Below, piece after piece: positions 1 through 8,596 of a stretch of DNA of 34,536 nt (its first letter is position 1; every line of letters begins with the position of its first letter). Under the pieces are notes generated by a model. That model ran no database searches. It worked only from the letters and a program-made list of their open reading frames with translations, and was not told the origin of the DNA. The stretch spans positions 1 to 34,536 of the forward strand of contig JAGFJE010000058.1 in NCBI GenBank assembly GCA_024103175.1, given 5' to 3'. The translations under genes were made by a program, and so were the position numbers. This DNA is from Phaeodactylibacter sp. (GTDB taxonomy: Bacteria > Bacteroidota > Bacteroidia > Chitinophagales > Saprospiraceae).

Positions 1-250
1 CCCAGCAGGAAGAGGCTGTATTGAGCACCCGGCTGCTGTAGAAAAGGTCGAGGTCGCCATCGCCGTCGATGTCCACCAGGGTGGGAAGAGCCAGGTTGGC
101 TTCGGTGGGGGTAATGTCGATGCCGAACTCACTGTTTACCTCAACAGGGTCGGCGAAAAAGCCCTCTTCCTGGGCGGAAAGCGGCTGGAAGAGACACAGC
201 ATGCCCAAAAGGGGAACGGATCCCCAAAGGAATAAAGATCTTGTTTTCAT
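1..250 (-). CDS. Secreted VCBS/FG-GAP repeat protein, N-terminal fragment
   Basis: Reading leftward from an ATG at 248-250, the frame stays open to the window edge (83 codons seen). It begins MKTRSLFLWGSVPLLGMLC, followed by a hydrophobic stretch and LSAQ, a typical signal peptide ending near residue 26. Residues about 55-66 read VDIDGDGDLDLFY, the calcium-binding DxDGDGxxD core of VCBS/FG-GAP beta-propeller repeats. Such proteins are exported in Bacteroidota, often with a C-terminal type IX sorting domain, which would lie outside the window. The rest of the gene, and therefore its total length and function, is unseen. The start is supported by the signal peptide; no Shine-Dalgarno is visible. 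Confidence 0.8.
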   Translation of the reverse strand, partial: MKTRSLFLWGSVPLLGMLCLFQPLSAQEEGFFADPVEVNSEFGIDITPTEANLALPTLVDIDGDGDLDLFYSSRVLNTASSCW

Positions 251-415
251 GGTTTCGCTGATTTTGGTTAGATGAATAGCTAATCAAACAGTATTTAAGC
301 CTAATTCAGGCGTGGTGGGTAGCCCGTTTGAGCCAAATGTTGGCTTTTAGGTTGCATGGGGGGGCGGGAAAGAGGGGACTGTTCAAAACGCTGTGTTTTT
401 TCTTTCTAACCGCAG

Positions 416-497
416 GCAACACAGAGTTACACAGAGGCTGCACAAAGTATTCGCTGTTAAGCGAATACTCTGTGTTTCTCTGTGGCCTCTGTGTTTC
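416..497. repeat. Imperfect palindrome of the CACAGAG-type dispersed repeat
   Basis: The left arm (CAACACAGAGTTACACAGAG...) and right arm (...CTCTGTGGCCTCTGTGTTTC) are imperfect reverse complements. The centre is a perfect 10-bp stem, AGTATTCGCT at 446-455 and AGCGAATACT at 460-469, with a GTTA loop. Similar ACACAGAG/ACTAAGACAC palindromes are common between genes in many environmental bacteria. Related degenerate pieces occur at 12136-12183 and 22646-22700. Confidence 0.75.
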
Positions 498-515
498 AAA
501 ACTTGCGGGCGGACA

Positions 516-579
516 CACATTGCTGAACAGTCTCCAAAGGATTTTTTGCTTTTTAAGACGCACATTCCTGAACAGTCTC
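516..579. repeat. 19-bp direct repeat, two copies
   Basis: CACATTGCTGAACAGTCTC at 516-534 and CACATTCCTGAACAGTCTC at 561-579 differ at one base. An inverted piece of the same motif (GACTGTTCA) lies near 378, on the other side of the 416-497 palindrome. The function is unknown. Confidence 0.6.
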
Positions 580-746
580 GATAAAGGGGCCTTTTTGCCA
601 AAGTATGGCCTCCAAACAAGCGCTGAAATGCGCAGATATGCATTGAAATGAGGAAAACACAGCCCGGGGCAATGCATAGTGCGCATTTCCACTACATTTC
701 TATGCCTTGCCATAGGCTATATTGGTATCCAGCCTCTTAACGAAGG

Positions 747-2093
747 CTACAACTTCGGCAACGCCCAGCCATTGTGGTACTCCGTGGAGATGAGCGCGCT
801 GGCCTCTTTGTCGTTTTTGAAGAGCCCCATGGCGTCATCCCAGTAGACCTTGCGGCCGGTTTTGAAGGCGATGTTGCCCATCTGGGCGTTGATGGCGGCG
901 ATGCCGCCGGTTTCGATGCCGCATTTGAGCATGCCGGGGTCGTTGGCCCGGATGGCGTCTACGAAATTCTGGGTGTGATCTTTAAGATAGTCGGCATCCC
1001 TTCCTCTCTCCTGTTTTGGAATGGCCTCCACTTCGTACTTCCTTATGCCGTCTTCATTCTGTGTTTCGGGAATGATTTCCCAGCCCTGCCGGTTGAGCAC
1101 CAGCGTGGCGTGGTTGCCGATAAAGGCGATGCCTTCCGTGCGGCCGTAGTTGCCGTTGTCGATGCCGGTGGCGTGCTCCCAGAGCATGGTGAAGTCGTCG
1201 TATTCAAAGATGGCCTGCAGGGTGTCGGGCGTCTCGGAGGCGTCGTCCGGATAGGCGAGCTTGCCGCCGGAGGCCATTACCGATTTGGGCGCCTTGGCCT
1301 GCATGGCGTACAGGGCGATATCGATCTCGTGCACCCCCCAGTCGGTCATCAGGCCGCCGGCGTAATCCCAGAACCAGCGGAAGTTGAAATGGAAGCGGTT
1401 GGGGTTGAAGGGGCGCTTGGGGGCGGGGCCGAGCCACATGGCGTAGTCCACCCCCTCCGGAGGCTCGCTGTCGGGCAGGACGGGTACGGGCTTCATCCAG
1501 CCCTGGTAGGCCCAGGTTTTCACCAGGCGGATCTTTCCCAGCTTGCCGGAACGCACGTAGGCGATGGCGTCTTCGTAGTGGGAGCCGCTGCGCTGCCATT
1601 GCCCTACCTGTACGATCTTGCCGTACTTCTTTCCCGCCGCCATCATAATGCGGCACTCCTTGATGGAATTGGCAATGGGCTTTTCCACATACACGTGCTT
1701 GCCCGCCTGTACCGCTTCCACCATCATCAGGCAGTGCCAGTGGTCGGGCGTGCCGATGATGACGGCGTCCACATCTTTATTCTCCAGGAGTTTCCGGTAG
1801 TCGCCGTAGAGCTGGGGGGCTTTGCCCTGAATCTTTGTTGCTTCGGCAGCCCGCTCGTCCAGCACGCGCCGGTCGACGTCGCAAAGGGCTACGCATTCCA
1901 CCCCGTCTACCATGAAGTGGCGGCTCATATTGGACCACCCCATGCCTTTGCAGCCGATAACGGCCACTCCCAGCTTTTCATTGGGGGAGGCCTTCTTGCG
2001 GTTGGCGGCAATGAGTTCGATAGGCAATATGCCGGCCAGGCCAATGCCGGCGGCAGCGGTGGAGGCCTGCTGGAGGAATCTTCTTCGTTTCAT
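747..2093 (-). CDS. Gfo/Idh/MocA family oxidoreductase, Tat-exported
   Basis: This 448-residue protein starts MKRRRFLQQASTAAAGIGLAG, a twin-arginine (Tat) signal, so it is probably exported folded with its cofactor. The Rossmann NAD(P)-binding segment is GVAVIGCKGMG (residues 42-52) and the family EKP motif is in YVEKPIANS (about 135-143). TPDHWHCLMM (115-124) and DWGVHEIDIALYA further on are typical of Tat-containing Gfo/Idh/MocA proteins of Bacteroidota and Planctomycetota, which mostly act on sugars or cyclitols. The substrate cannot be told from sequence. It lies 90 bp downstream of the M28 peptidase gene on the same strand. The length is usual for the family. Confidence 0.9.
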   Translation of the reverse strand: MKRRRFLQQASTAAAGIGLAGILPIELIAANRKKASPNEKLGVAVIGCKGMGWSNMSRHFMVDGVECVALCDVDRRVLDERAAEATKIQGKAPQLYGDYRKLLENKDVDAVIIGTPDHWHCLMMVEAVQAGKHVYVEKPIANSIKECRIMMAAGKKYGKIVQVGQWQRSGSHYEDAIAYVRSGKLGKIRLVKTWAYQGWMKPVPVLPDSEPPEGVDYAMWLGPAPKRPFNPNRFHFNFRWFWDYAGGLMTDWGVHEIDIALYAMQAKAPKSVMASGGKLAYPDDASETPDTLQAIFEYDDFTMLWEHATGIDNGNYGRTEGIAFIGNHATLVLNRQGWEIIPETQNEDGIRKYEVEAIPKQERGRDADYLKDHTQNFVDAIRANDPGMLKCGIETGGIAAINAQMGNIAFKTGRKVYWDDAMGLFKNDKEASALISTEYHNGWALPKL

Positions 2094-2183
2094 CGTTTTG
2101 TCGGTTTATGCAGGCATGAATATATTCAATTTTCAGCAGGAATACTCCCCATCATGGCGGTTTTTGGGAATGCGAATAAGTAT

Positions 2184-3773
2184 TTACTTCACATCCACCT
2201 TGATACGCTCCTCCCGGTTGGCCAGTTCCCAGGCCGTATAAAAGACCAACTGCCCGATCTTGGCCATCTTGTCGAACTGTATCTTTTCGACGGTGTCGGA
2301 AGTGCGGTGGTAATCGGCGTGGGTGCCGTTGAAGTAGAAAATGGCGGGTATGCCCCGCCGGGCGAAGTTGTAGTGGTCGGAGCGGTAGTAATAGCGGTTG
2401 GGGTCATCGTCGGCGTTGTAGGTGTAATCCAGCTCCAGTTTGGTGTAGGTGGCGTTGGCCTGTTCATTGATCACGTGGAGATCAGTGCTCAGGCGGTCGG
2501 AGCCGATGACGTAGATGTACTCCGGGTTGTTCTTGTGTTTTTCGTCGACCCGCCCCACCATATCGACGTTGATGTTGGCGATGGTATTTTCCAGCGGGAA
2601 AACCGGGTGCTCGACGTAGTACTGGGATCCCAGCAGGCCTTTCTCCTCGCCGGATACCAGCATGAACAGTACGCTGCGGCGGGGCCCGGCGCCATCTTCT
2701 CTGGCTTTGGCAAAGGCCTCGGCAACCTCCAACACGGTGGAAGTGCCGGAGCCGTTGTCATCGGCGCCGTTATATATTGCCGATCCCCGTTTTCCCAGGT
2801 GGTCGTAATGGGCGGTGATAACGAGCAGTTCTCCTTTCAGCTTCTCATCGGTTCCTTCGATATAGCCGAGAACATTCTCGCCCAGCACCTGGCGTTTGAA
2901 TTTATCCTGTAGGGCTGTGAGGCGGCATTTCAGCGGCACCACTTTTGACTTTCCTTTTTTCTGCATATTCTTCCGCGCCCGGATCACTTTCTTGTACTCG
3001 CTGCCGAGAATATCCTTCGCCACTTTGGTGGTGATGAAGCAATTGTTGGCGTAGTTCTGTTCCGGGTTTTCCCCTTCCCCGTACTGGAGGCCGGTGCTGA
3101 AAATGGCCCGGCGGACATCCGCCACGTTCTGTTTGAAATTGCCGTCGATGACGAGCACCAGGGCGGCGCCTTTTTCCCGGGCCAGGCGCATCTTTCGGCG
3201 CCAGTCGGTAGCCCATTCCGACAGTTCCTTCGTACCGGTGACCATAGAGGCGCCCGAGGCATTCACCGGCTCTCCGTCGTAGATGAGGATGGCTTTGCCG
3301 CGGACGTCCACACCCCGGTAGTCATTGTACTGCTCCGACTCGATGCCATAGCCCAGGAACAACACCTCTTCGAATCTCGTCTCCGGAAGCGTTGCATTGG
3401 TGGAAGGGTGAGCGTAGTAATCCCAGAGATGGCGGTAGTCCTGGCCGTTCACCGACAGGGCGATGCGGTTCCAGCTTTCGGAGATGAAGGCTATTTTCTG
3501 GAAGTAGGAACTGTCGCCCACCACTTTGGGCAGGCCATAGCTTTCGAATACCCCTGCGATGTACTCGGCGGCTTTGCGCTGGCCGGGCTGGCCGGTTTCC
3601 CTGCCCTCAAATTCGTCGGAGGCGAGGATCGACAGGTGTTCCTTCAGGCCTTCGCTGTGGATCATCGCCCCCAAAGCCCCGGGGGGGGACATCACCTGTT
3701 CCGAAGCAGGCTGATACTGGCTGAACCCCTGAAGGCAAAGGGCAAGGAGTAGACCGGTTACTATTTTTTTCAT
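2184..3773 (-). CDS. Secreted M28 family metallopeptidase with PA-type insert
   Basis: The 529-residue protein has a signal peptide (MKKIVTGLLLALCLQGFSQ) and is presumably periplasmic or secreted. The C-terminal half carries the two-zinc M28 aminopeptidase site: His in TAHYDHLG, bridging Asp in NGADDNGSG, catalytic Glu pair in SGEEKGLLG, Asp in NVDMVGRVD, and His in RSDHYNFARRG. The middle portion (about residues 130-290) fits a protease-associated (PA) domain inserted before the catalytic core. Likely role: release of N-terminal amino acids from peptides outside the cytoplasm; the exact specificity is unknown. It has no Shine-Dalgarno site. The next genes are rpiB upstream and the Gfo/Idh/MocA protein downstream, both on the same strand. 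Confidence 0.92.
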   Translation of the reverse strand: MKKIVTGLLLALCLQGFSQYQPASEQVMSPPGALGAMIHSEGLKEHLSILASDEFEGRETGQPGQRKAAEYIAGVFESYGLPKVVGDSSYFQKIAFISESWNRIALSVNGQDYRHLWDYYAHPSTNATLPETRFEEVLFLGYGIESEQYNDYRGVDVRGKAILIYDGEPVNASGASMVTGTKELSEWATDWRRKMRLAREKGAALVLVIDGNFKQNVADVRRAIFSTGLQYGEGENPEQNYANNCFITTKVAKDILGSEYKKVIRARKNMQKKGKSKVVPLKCRLTALQDKFKRQVLGENVLGYIEGTDEKLKGELLVITAHYDHLGKRGSAIYNGADDNGSGTSTVLEVAEAFAKAREDGAGPRRSVLFMLVSGEEKGLLGSQYYVEHPVFPLENTIANINVDMVGRVDEKHKNNPEYIYVIGSDRLSTDLHVINEQANATYTKLELDYTYNADDDPNRYYYRSDHYNFARRGIPAIFYFNGTHADYHRTSDTVEKIQFDKMAKIGQLVFYTAWELANREERIKVDVK

Positions 3774-3798
3774 GTCAGATTGATTGGTGGTAGAACGA

Positions 3799-3833
3799 CG
3801 ATCGCCGGCCCGTGTCTCATGGGCCGGCGATCG
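3799..3833 (-). terminator. Perfect 13-bp GC-rich hairpin between rpiB and the M28 gene
   Basis: CGATCGCCGGCCC (3799-3811) and GGGCCGGCGATCG (3821-3833) are exact reverse complements around a 9-nt loop. The hairpin lies after the rpiB stop and 25 bp before the M28 start on the transcribed (minus) strand. It lacks a following T-run, so it could be a Rho-independent-like terminator, an RNA processing or stability element, or a protein-binding site in the M28 leader. Confidence 0.45.
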
Positions 3834-3910
3834 AAGATAATCCTTTGTTCAGGATGGATCATAAATTATGAACGCTGGAATTTGTCCTGTGATTGCCTGA
3901 CGAATAACTT

Positions 3911-4351
3911 TCACTTTTTGATGGCGATCTTTTCCACCCTCCGGGCGTGGCGCCCCCCTTCAAAGTCCGTTTCCAGGAAGGCCTCCACCATAGCCAGCGC
4001 CGTCTCTTCGGAGACGAAGCGGACTGGGATGGAAAGGATGTTGGCATCGTTGTGCTGCCGGGCCAGGCGGGCCAACTCTTCGTTCCAGCATATAGCGGCG
4101 CGGACGCCCGGATGTTTGTTCACCGTCATGGCGATCCCGTTGCCGCTCCCGCACATGACGACGCCCATTGGGGTTTTTCCCGACTCCACTTCTTCCGCGA
4201 CCGGGTGGGCGAAGTCGGGGTAATCAACCGATTCCGCTGAGTCGGTCCCGAAGTCGAGCACCTCAATACCTTTGGAGCGCAGTAAGCTCACTACGCTTTT
4301 TTTGTAAGGATAACCCGCGTGGTCGCAGCCGATGGCGATTGTCTTTTTCAT
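3911..4351 (-). CDS. rpiB: Ribose-5-phosphate isomerase B
   Basis: The 146-residue protein interconverts ribose-5-phosphate and ribulose-5-phosphate in the pentose phosphate pathway, in the cytosol. Family landmarks are GCDHAG at residues 8-13, the catalytic-cysteine loop CGSGNG (Cys67) and HNDANIL at 100-106. Length and motifs match the RpiB/LacAB family closely. It begins 3 bp after the stop of the DUF2723 gene, so the two are almost surely co-transcribed. Some RpiB homologues act on allose-6-phosphate; that cannot be excluded, but the stand-alone setting favours the housekeeping enzyme. Confidence 0.93.
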   Translation of the reverse strand: MKKTIAIGCDHAGYPYKKSVVSLLRSKGIEVLDFGTDSAESVDYPDFAHPVAEEVESGKTPMGVVMCGSGNGIAMTVNKHPGVRAAICWNEELARLARQHNDANILSIPVRFVSEETALAMVEAFLETDFEGGRHARRVEKIAIKK

Positions 4352-4354
4352 CGT

Positions 4355-7300
4355 TTATTGGTTTCCACCCGGTTGGGGGAAATTTTCTACCCCCTGCATC
4401 TGGAAGTCCTTGAACAATTCCTGCAGTTCCTGCGTAAACTCGGTGTCGTGGTTCTGGCTGGCGTCCCGCAGGAGGTCGTCCTTGGTACGCATGGCCAGCA
4501 GGTATTCCGTTTCGAAACTCGAGCTCAGGACGCTCGGGTCGATGGAGTTGTAGAAGTACAACTGGCTCGTTATCCGTTCAGCCAGGATCTTCATATGCGG
4601 TTTGGCCTTATCATACGCATTGGCCGTCAGATACACGCTGATCATGTAATAGGCCCGGTAGTCGTACGGGAAGTTCATATCGGGGAAAGCTTCGAAATAT
4701 TTATCGACCAGAGCGATGGCCTCCTCGCGCTTGCCTTCCTCCAGCATCTGAAGGGCCGCCCGACGAATGCTCAGCTGATGGCTTTGCACGCTGGGAGCGT
4801 AAGAGCGGTCGACGAACATTTTGTACTTGTCGAAGTTGCCCCAACGAAACTTCTCCATAACGTTTTCATAAACGGCGTCCGTATTCACGCCGCCGCTGCC
4901 GATAATGCCGTACTGCGGTTCACTTTGGGAGCGTTTGGGGACGATGCGCAGGGCCAGCCCTTCCAGTTCCAGGTAATCATCCATGCCGAAGAGCTTCTCC
5001 TGGCGGCAGGTCACGGCAAAATAGATGGGCCGGTCCCAGATGTTCGATGAAATAATATCCAGGATGGCGATCTCATCTTTGATGAGGTAGTCCTTGCCCT
5101 GCAGCTTGAGGGGAATGCTGGAGACGATCTGGGCGGTATCTTCGATGCCGACAACGCCGCTGGCCAGCACTTCCTCTCTATTGACCGGGATGTAGACGTT
5201 CTGGGTCCGGAAATGGCTTTCGATCTCCCTGCCCGACTGGGTGGGCAGCGGATGGTCTTCCCCGATGAAGCGGAGGAAGTCCTCCAGGCGCTGGGGCTGG
5301 TCCTGCCCAGTGGGGTTGTAGTAGAATACCTGGTTGCGTTTTTTGCCGCGCAGGGCTTCCTGCGGGATAGACATTTTGATCGCCGGCGATTCATTGACCT
5401 TGCGGCGCAGCAGGTCGATGTACCAGTCGACGGCAATGAGGCTGAGGTTAACCACCCGGACATCGGTGCGGATGCCTTCCACTTCCTGGGCGTACCACAG
5501 TGGATAGGTATCGTTGTCACCGTAAGTGAAGATTATGGCATTCTCTTCACAACTGTTCAGGAAATTGGACGCATAATCCCGGGCGCCGGTATGGTGGAGG
5601 CGGCTGTGGTCGTCGTAGTTCTGGGCGCCCATCAGCACCGGGGCGCTCAGCACGATAAGGGAGGCCAGCACTGCCGATACCGGCCCGCTTTGGCCCAGCC
5701 GTTCCCGAAGCTGCTGGAACAGCGCCGGGACCGCCATACCGATCCAGATGCAATAGGTGAAAATGGAGCCCACCAACACGTAGTCCCTTTCCCGGGGCTC
5801 GTTGGGCGGCTGGTTGGAGTAGATGATGATCCCTATACCGGTAATGATGAACATGGCCAGCAGGCCCAGGGCTTCATTATTCCTTTCCTTGAAGTGGAAG
5901 AACAGGCCGATAATGCCGAACAGGAACGGCAGAAGATAATACTTGTTGCGGCCCTGTTCGTTCTTGATGGCGTCGGGCAACTGGTTTTGATTGTACAGGC
6001 GCCAGCTGTCCAGGAAGGAAATGCCCGAGATCCAGTGGCCGCTGGATTTATCCCAGGGGTAGAACCCCTGCTCTCCGTTCTGGCGACCGGCGAAATTCCA
6101 CATAAAATAGCGCCAGTACATCCAACCCAGCTGATAATTGAACAGGAACTGGATGTTATCAACCTGATTGGGGCGGCCTGGGGGCAGAGGGGCGTTGGGG
6201 TCGAGGCCCATCCAGCGCTTATAGAGCGCGGGGCGCCCTTGGGTATAGTCGCCCATCCGGGGGAATAGCATTTTATCGGCATTCCTGTATACGTAAGAAA
6301 TCTTCTGGTCTACGATCTCATAATGGTCGCCAACCTGGCCGTAGCGGTCTTTGGTTTCGGACTGTACGGGGCGGGCTTCGAAATGGGGTCCGTACAGCAG
6401 GGCGCGCTCACCATACTGCTCGCGGTTGAGGTAGGGGATGAGCCGCATGGCGTCGCTGGGGTGGTTCATGTCGATCGGTGGGTTGGCGTTGGCCCGCACC
6501 ACAATGACGCCGATCGTGGAAAAACCGATGATCACCAGCGTCGCTCCGACAATGAGTTGCTGCAGGGCCAGGTTGCGCTTCTGGTGGGCGTAACGCAGGC
6601 CGAGAACGATGGCCGCGCCGATGATCAGGATAGTGGGAACGAGGCCGGAATGGAAAGGTAAGCCCAGGCTGTTGACGGTGATCAGCTCCATGGCGCCCCA
6701 CAATTTCGGGATGCCCACGATTACCAGCGATTGGATAAATACGATGCCTGCCACACCGGCGGCGGCAGCAAGCAGGATGCCCTTCCAGGTGTGGTTCTCG
6801 TATTTTTTATAATAGTAGAAAAGCGCCAGGGCAGGAAAGGTCAGAATACTCAGCAGGTGAACCCCGATAGACAGGCCGGCGGCGTATACGGTGAACAGCA
6901 GCCAGCGGTCGGCCGACTGGCTGTTGGGCAGGCTGTACCATTTCATCATCGACCACAGCGTGAGGGTCGTGAAAAAAGTGGACATGGCGTACACCTCGCC
7001 CTCGACGGCCGAAAACCAGACGGAAGTGGCAAAAGCGGTGGCCAGGCCGGCCACAATCCCTCCGCCGGCAAGGGCGACGGTTTGCCCGGTATCCAGCTCT
7101 CCATCCCGGCCAACCAGGGCCAGGCGGCCAAAGATAATGGTAACCCAACAGATGAACATGGCGGCAAAGGCCGTACAAATGCCAGACATCAGGTTGACCG
7201 CAAAAGCGATGTCGGCAGGGTCATCCGAAAAGACCTCGGCGATCCAGGTGAACATGCGGCCGACGATCATGAAGAGGGGGGCTCCCGGTGGGTGGACGAC

Positions 7301-7441
7301 CTGCAGCTTGTAGGCGCCCAGAATAAACTCGCCACAATCCCATAAGCTGCCGGTGCGCTCCGCAGAAAAGAAATATACCGTCATCGCGATGGCAAAAACC
7401 AGCCAGCCGGCAGCGGTGTGTAGACGTTTCATTGATCCCAT
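4355..7441 (-). CDS. DUF2723 (TMEM260/GT117-like) polytopic membrane protein
   Basis: This 1028-residue protein has about a dozen hydrophobic segments in its first two thirds and a soluble C-terminal part. The family signature near the N-terminus reads WDCGEFILGAYKLQVVHPPG (about residues 34-53); its Asp and Glu after the first membrane helix recall GT-C glycosyltransferases. Known of the family: DUF2723 is shared with human TMEM260, a protein O-mannosyltransferase. A role in protein O-glycosylation at the membrane is therefore plausible here, but it is inference. The start could instead be the ATG at 7432 (MKRLHTAAG), which fits the membrane-helix start equally well. It forms an operon with rpiB (3-bp gap). 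Confidence 0.85.
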   Translation of the reverse strand: MGSMKRLHTAAGWLVFAIAMTVYFFSAERTGSLWDCGEFILGAYKLQVVHPPGAPLFMIVGRMFTWIAEVFSDDPADIAFAVNLMSGICTAFAAMFICWVTIIFGRLALVGRDGELDTGQTVALAGGGIVAGLATAFATSVWFSAVEGEVYAMSTFFTTLTLWSMMKWYSLPNSQSADRWLLFTVYAAGLSIGVHLLSILTFPALALFYYYKKYENHTWKGILLAAAAGVAGIVFIQSLVIVGIPKLWGAMELITVNSLGLPFHSGLVPTILIIGAAIVLGLRYAHQKRNLALQQLIVGATLVIIGFSTIGVIVVRANANPPIDMNHPSDAMRLIPYLNREQYGERALLYGPHFEARPVQSETKDRYGQVGDHYEIVDQKISYVYRNADKMLFPRMGDYTQGRPALYKRWMGLDPNAPLPPGRPNQVDNIQFLFNYQLGWMYWRYFMWNFAGRQNGEQGFYPWDKSSGHWISGISFLDSWRLYNQNQLPDAIKNEQGRNKYYLLPFLFGIIGLFFHFKERNNEALGLLAMFIITGIGIIIYSNQPPNEPRERDYVLVGSIFTYCIWIGMAVPALFQQLRERLGQSGPVSAVLASLIVLSAPVLMGAQNYDDHSRLHHTGARDYASNFLNSCEENAIIFTYGDNDTYPLWYAQEVEGIRTDVRVVNLSLIAVDWYIDLLRRKVNESPAIKMSIPQEALRGKKRNQVFYYNPTGQDQPQRLEDFLRFIGEDHPLPTQSGREIESHFRTQNVYIPVNREEVLASGVVGIEDTAQIVSSIPLKLQGKDYLIKDEIAILDIISSNIWDRPIYFAVTCRQEKLFGMDDYLELEGLALRIVPKRSQSEPQYGIIGSGGVNTDAVYENVMEKFRWGNFDKYKMFVDRSYAPSVQSHQLSIRRAALQMLEEGKREEAIALVDKYFEAFPDMNFPYDYRAYYMISVYLTANAYDKAKPHMKILAERITSQLYFYNSIDPSVLSSSFETEYLLAMRTKDDLLRDASQNHDTEFTQELQELFKDFQMQGVENFPQPGGNQ

Positions 7442-7537
7442 TGAGTATTCCTGTTGTTTAATCTATCCCACGGCAATTCTTGTTTACTTACAAAGCTCTG
7501 TGTATCAATCGTGCGGTGGGTTTAATTTATTGAACTG

Positions 7538-7545
7538 CAAAAGTA
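7538..7545 (-). promoter_or_regulatory. Bacteroidota -7 box (TACTTTTG) upstream of the DUF2723 gene
   Basis: Read leftward, the site is TACTTTTG, an exact match to the Bacteroidota consensus TAnnTTTG. It would give a leader of roughly 90 nt before the start at 7441. No clear -33 TTG lies at the usual distance, so the assignment rests on the -7 box and its position alone. Confidence 0.45.
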
Positions 7546-7695
7546 AAAAATTATTGCTACTGCCCGCAGGCCGCCCGCTTTTCTGTGCTCTTTTGTTCGA
7601 AAGATTATACTCCTTTTGACGAATGGTATGGGAAAATTCTAGCAAAAAGCCTTTATCATTGCATATTCACGCAATTCATCTGAAAAACGATCCAC

Positions 7696-7884
7696 ATGTT
7701 ACTCAAATGGCTATTCACCGGCCTCATCATTTATGCACTCTACAAATATTTCTTCGGCCCCAATGCGCTGGGAAGCGGAAAGAATGAGCCGGAGAGGCGA
7801 AACATCGACCCCGAACCGCCGCCCCGGCAGCAGCCGGCCGCCGATGAAGAGGGAGAATATATAGACTATGAAGAGGTCGACTGA
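7696..7884 (+). CDS. Small DUF4834-like membrane protein
   Basis: The 62-residue protein has one N-terminal membrane helix (LLKWLFTGLIIYALYKYFF) followed by a polar, proline-rich linker and an acidic end, EGEYIDYEEVD. This layout, and the GEYxDYEEx ending, resemble the small DUF4834 proteins of Bacteroidota; the family assignment is from memory of its pattern and is not certain. The function is unknown. The pseudouridine synthase gene begins one base after its stop codon (TGA at 7882-7884, ATG at 7886), so translation is probably coupled. Confidence 0.7.
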   Translation: MLLKWLFTGLIIYALYKYFFGPNALGSGKNEPERRNIDPEPPPRQQPAADEEGEYIDYEEVD

Positions 7885-7885
7885 T

Positions 7886-8566
7886 ATGGCGGAAGAATTC
7901 AATATCGGAGCGTTGGTGCTGTATAAGAACAACCAGCTCATCGCTTTCAACAAACCTGCCGGTATCCCGGTACAGGAAGACAAGACCGGAGACAAGGCCC
8001 TGATCAACCTGGCGGAGATCTATACCAAGTCGAAGCTCCAACTCATCCATCGCCTCGACCGCCCCGCCAGCGGGTTGGCACTTTTCGCCAGGACGGACGG
8101 GGCCCTGGCCAGCCTCAACGAACAATTCCGGGAGCGAAAGGTCGAAAAAATTTACCTGGCGGCCGTCCAGGAGAAACCGCCGAAAGAAAAAGATAAGCTC
8201 ATTCACTTCCTGAAGAAGAACCCGCACAACAACCGCACCCAGGCCTTCGAAAAAGAACAGCCGGGCAGCAAAAAGGCGGAGCTGTCGTATCGCTACCTGG
8301 GTGGCACCGAACATTATCACTTGCTGGAGGTAATGCTTAACACCGGCCGCCACCATCAGATACGGGCGCAGCTGGCGGCCATCGGCTGTTCCATCAAAGG
8401 GGATGTTAAGTACGGCGCCCGGCGCGGCAACCGCGACCGCTCCATCCACCTGCATGCCTGGAAGCTGCGCTTCCGGCATCCTGTTTCCGGCGAGATGGAG
8501 GAGGTGGTGGCGCCGCTGCCCGAGGGTGATGCCGTGTGGCAGGCTTTTCAGGAAATACTGCATTAG
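7886..8566 (+). CDS. RluA-family RNA pseudouridine synthase
   Basis: The 226-residue cytosolic enzyme isomerises uridine to pseudouridine in rRNA or tRNA. The catalytic loop is HRLDRPASGL at residues 55-64, with Asp58 as the nucleophile. NKPAGIPVQ (22-30) and NTGRHHQIRAQLA are further RluA-type motifs. There is no N-terminal S4 domain, so it resembles RluA/TruC more than RluC/RluD; the target base cannot be assigned. An upstream ATG at 7868 would add six residues and overlap the preceding gene by 17 bp; the ATG at 7886 is preferred because the conserved region starts soon after it. Confidence 0.9.
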   Translation: MAEEFNIGALVLYKNNQLIAFNKPAGIPVQEDKTGDKALINLAEIYTKSKLQLIHRLDRPASGLALFARTDGALASLNEQFRERKVEKIYLAAVQEKPPKEKDKLIHFLKKNPHNNRTQAFEKEQPGSKKAELSYRYLGGTEHYHLLEVMLNTGRHHQIRAQLAAIGCSIKGDVKYGARRGNRDRSIHLHAWKLRFRHPVSGEMEEVVAPLPEGDAVWQAFQEILH

Positions 8567-8596
8567 TATGGAATGTAGCTAACCATGATACGGATT

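Larger units (their letters stand above)
251..746. other. Gene-free repeat-rich intergenic region
   Basis: No convincing gene lies here. Open frames of 60-135 codons on both strands run through low-complexity palindromic repeats and have no recognisable protein character. The region holds a long imperfect palindrome (416-497) and a 19-bp direct repeat (516-534 and 561-579). It separates two leftward genes, so it must contain the terminator of the oxidoreductase gene and the promoter of the VCBS protein; neither is clear. Confidence 0.7.

Noticed and set aside
306..713. Possible small proteins in the first intergenic region
   Set aside because: The frames run through palindromic repeat DNA on both strands and translate into repeat-derived sequence.
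774..2912. A 712-codon open frame on the plus strand
   Set aside because: It lies antisense to the Gfo/Idh/MocA and M28 genes, both with full catalytic motifs; its own translation has no recognisable domain and is a by-product of GC-rich codon use.
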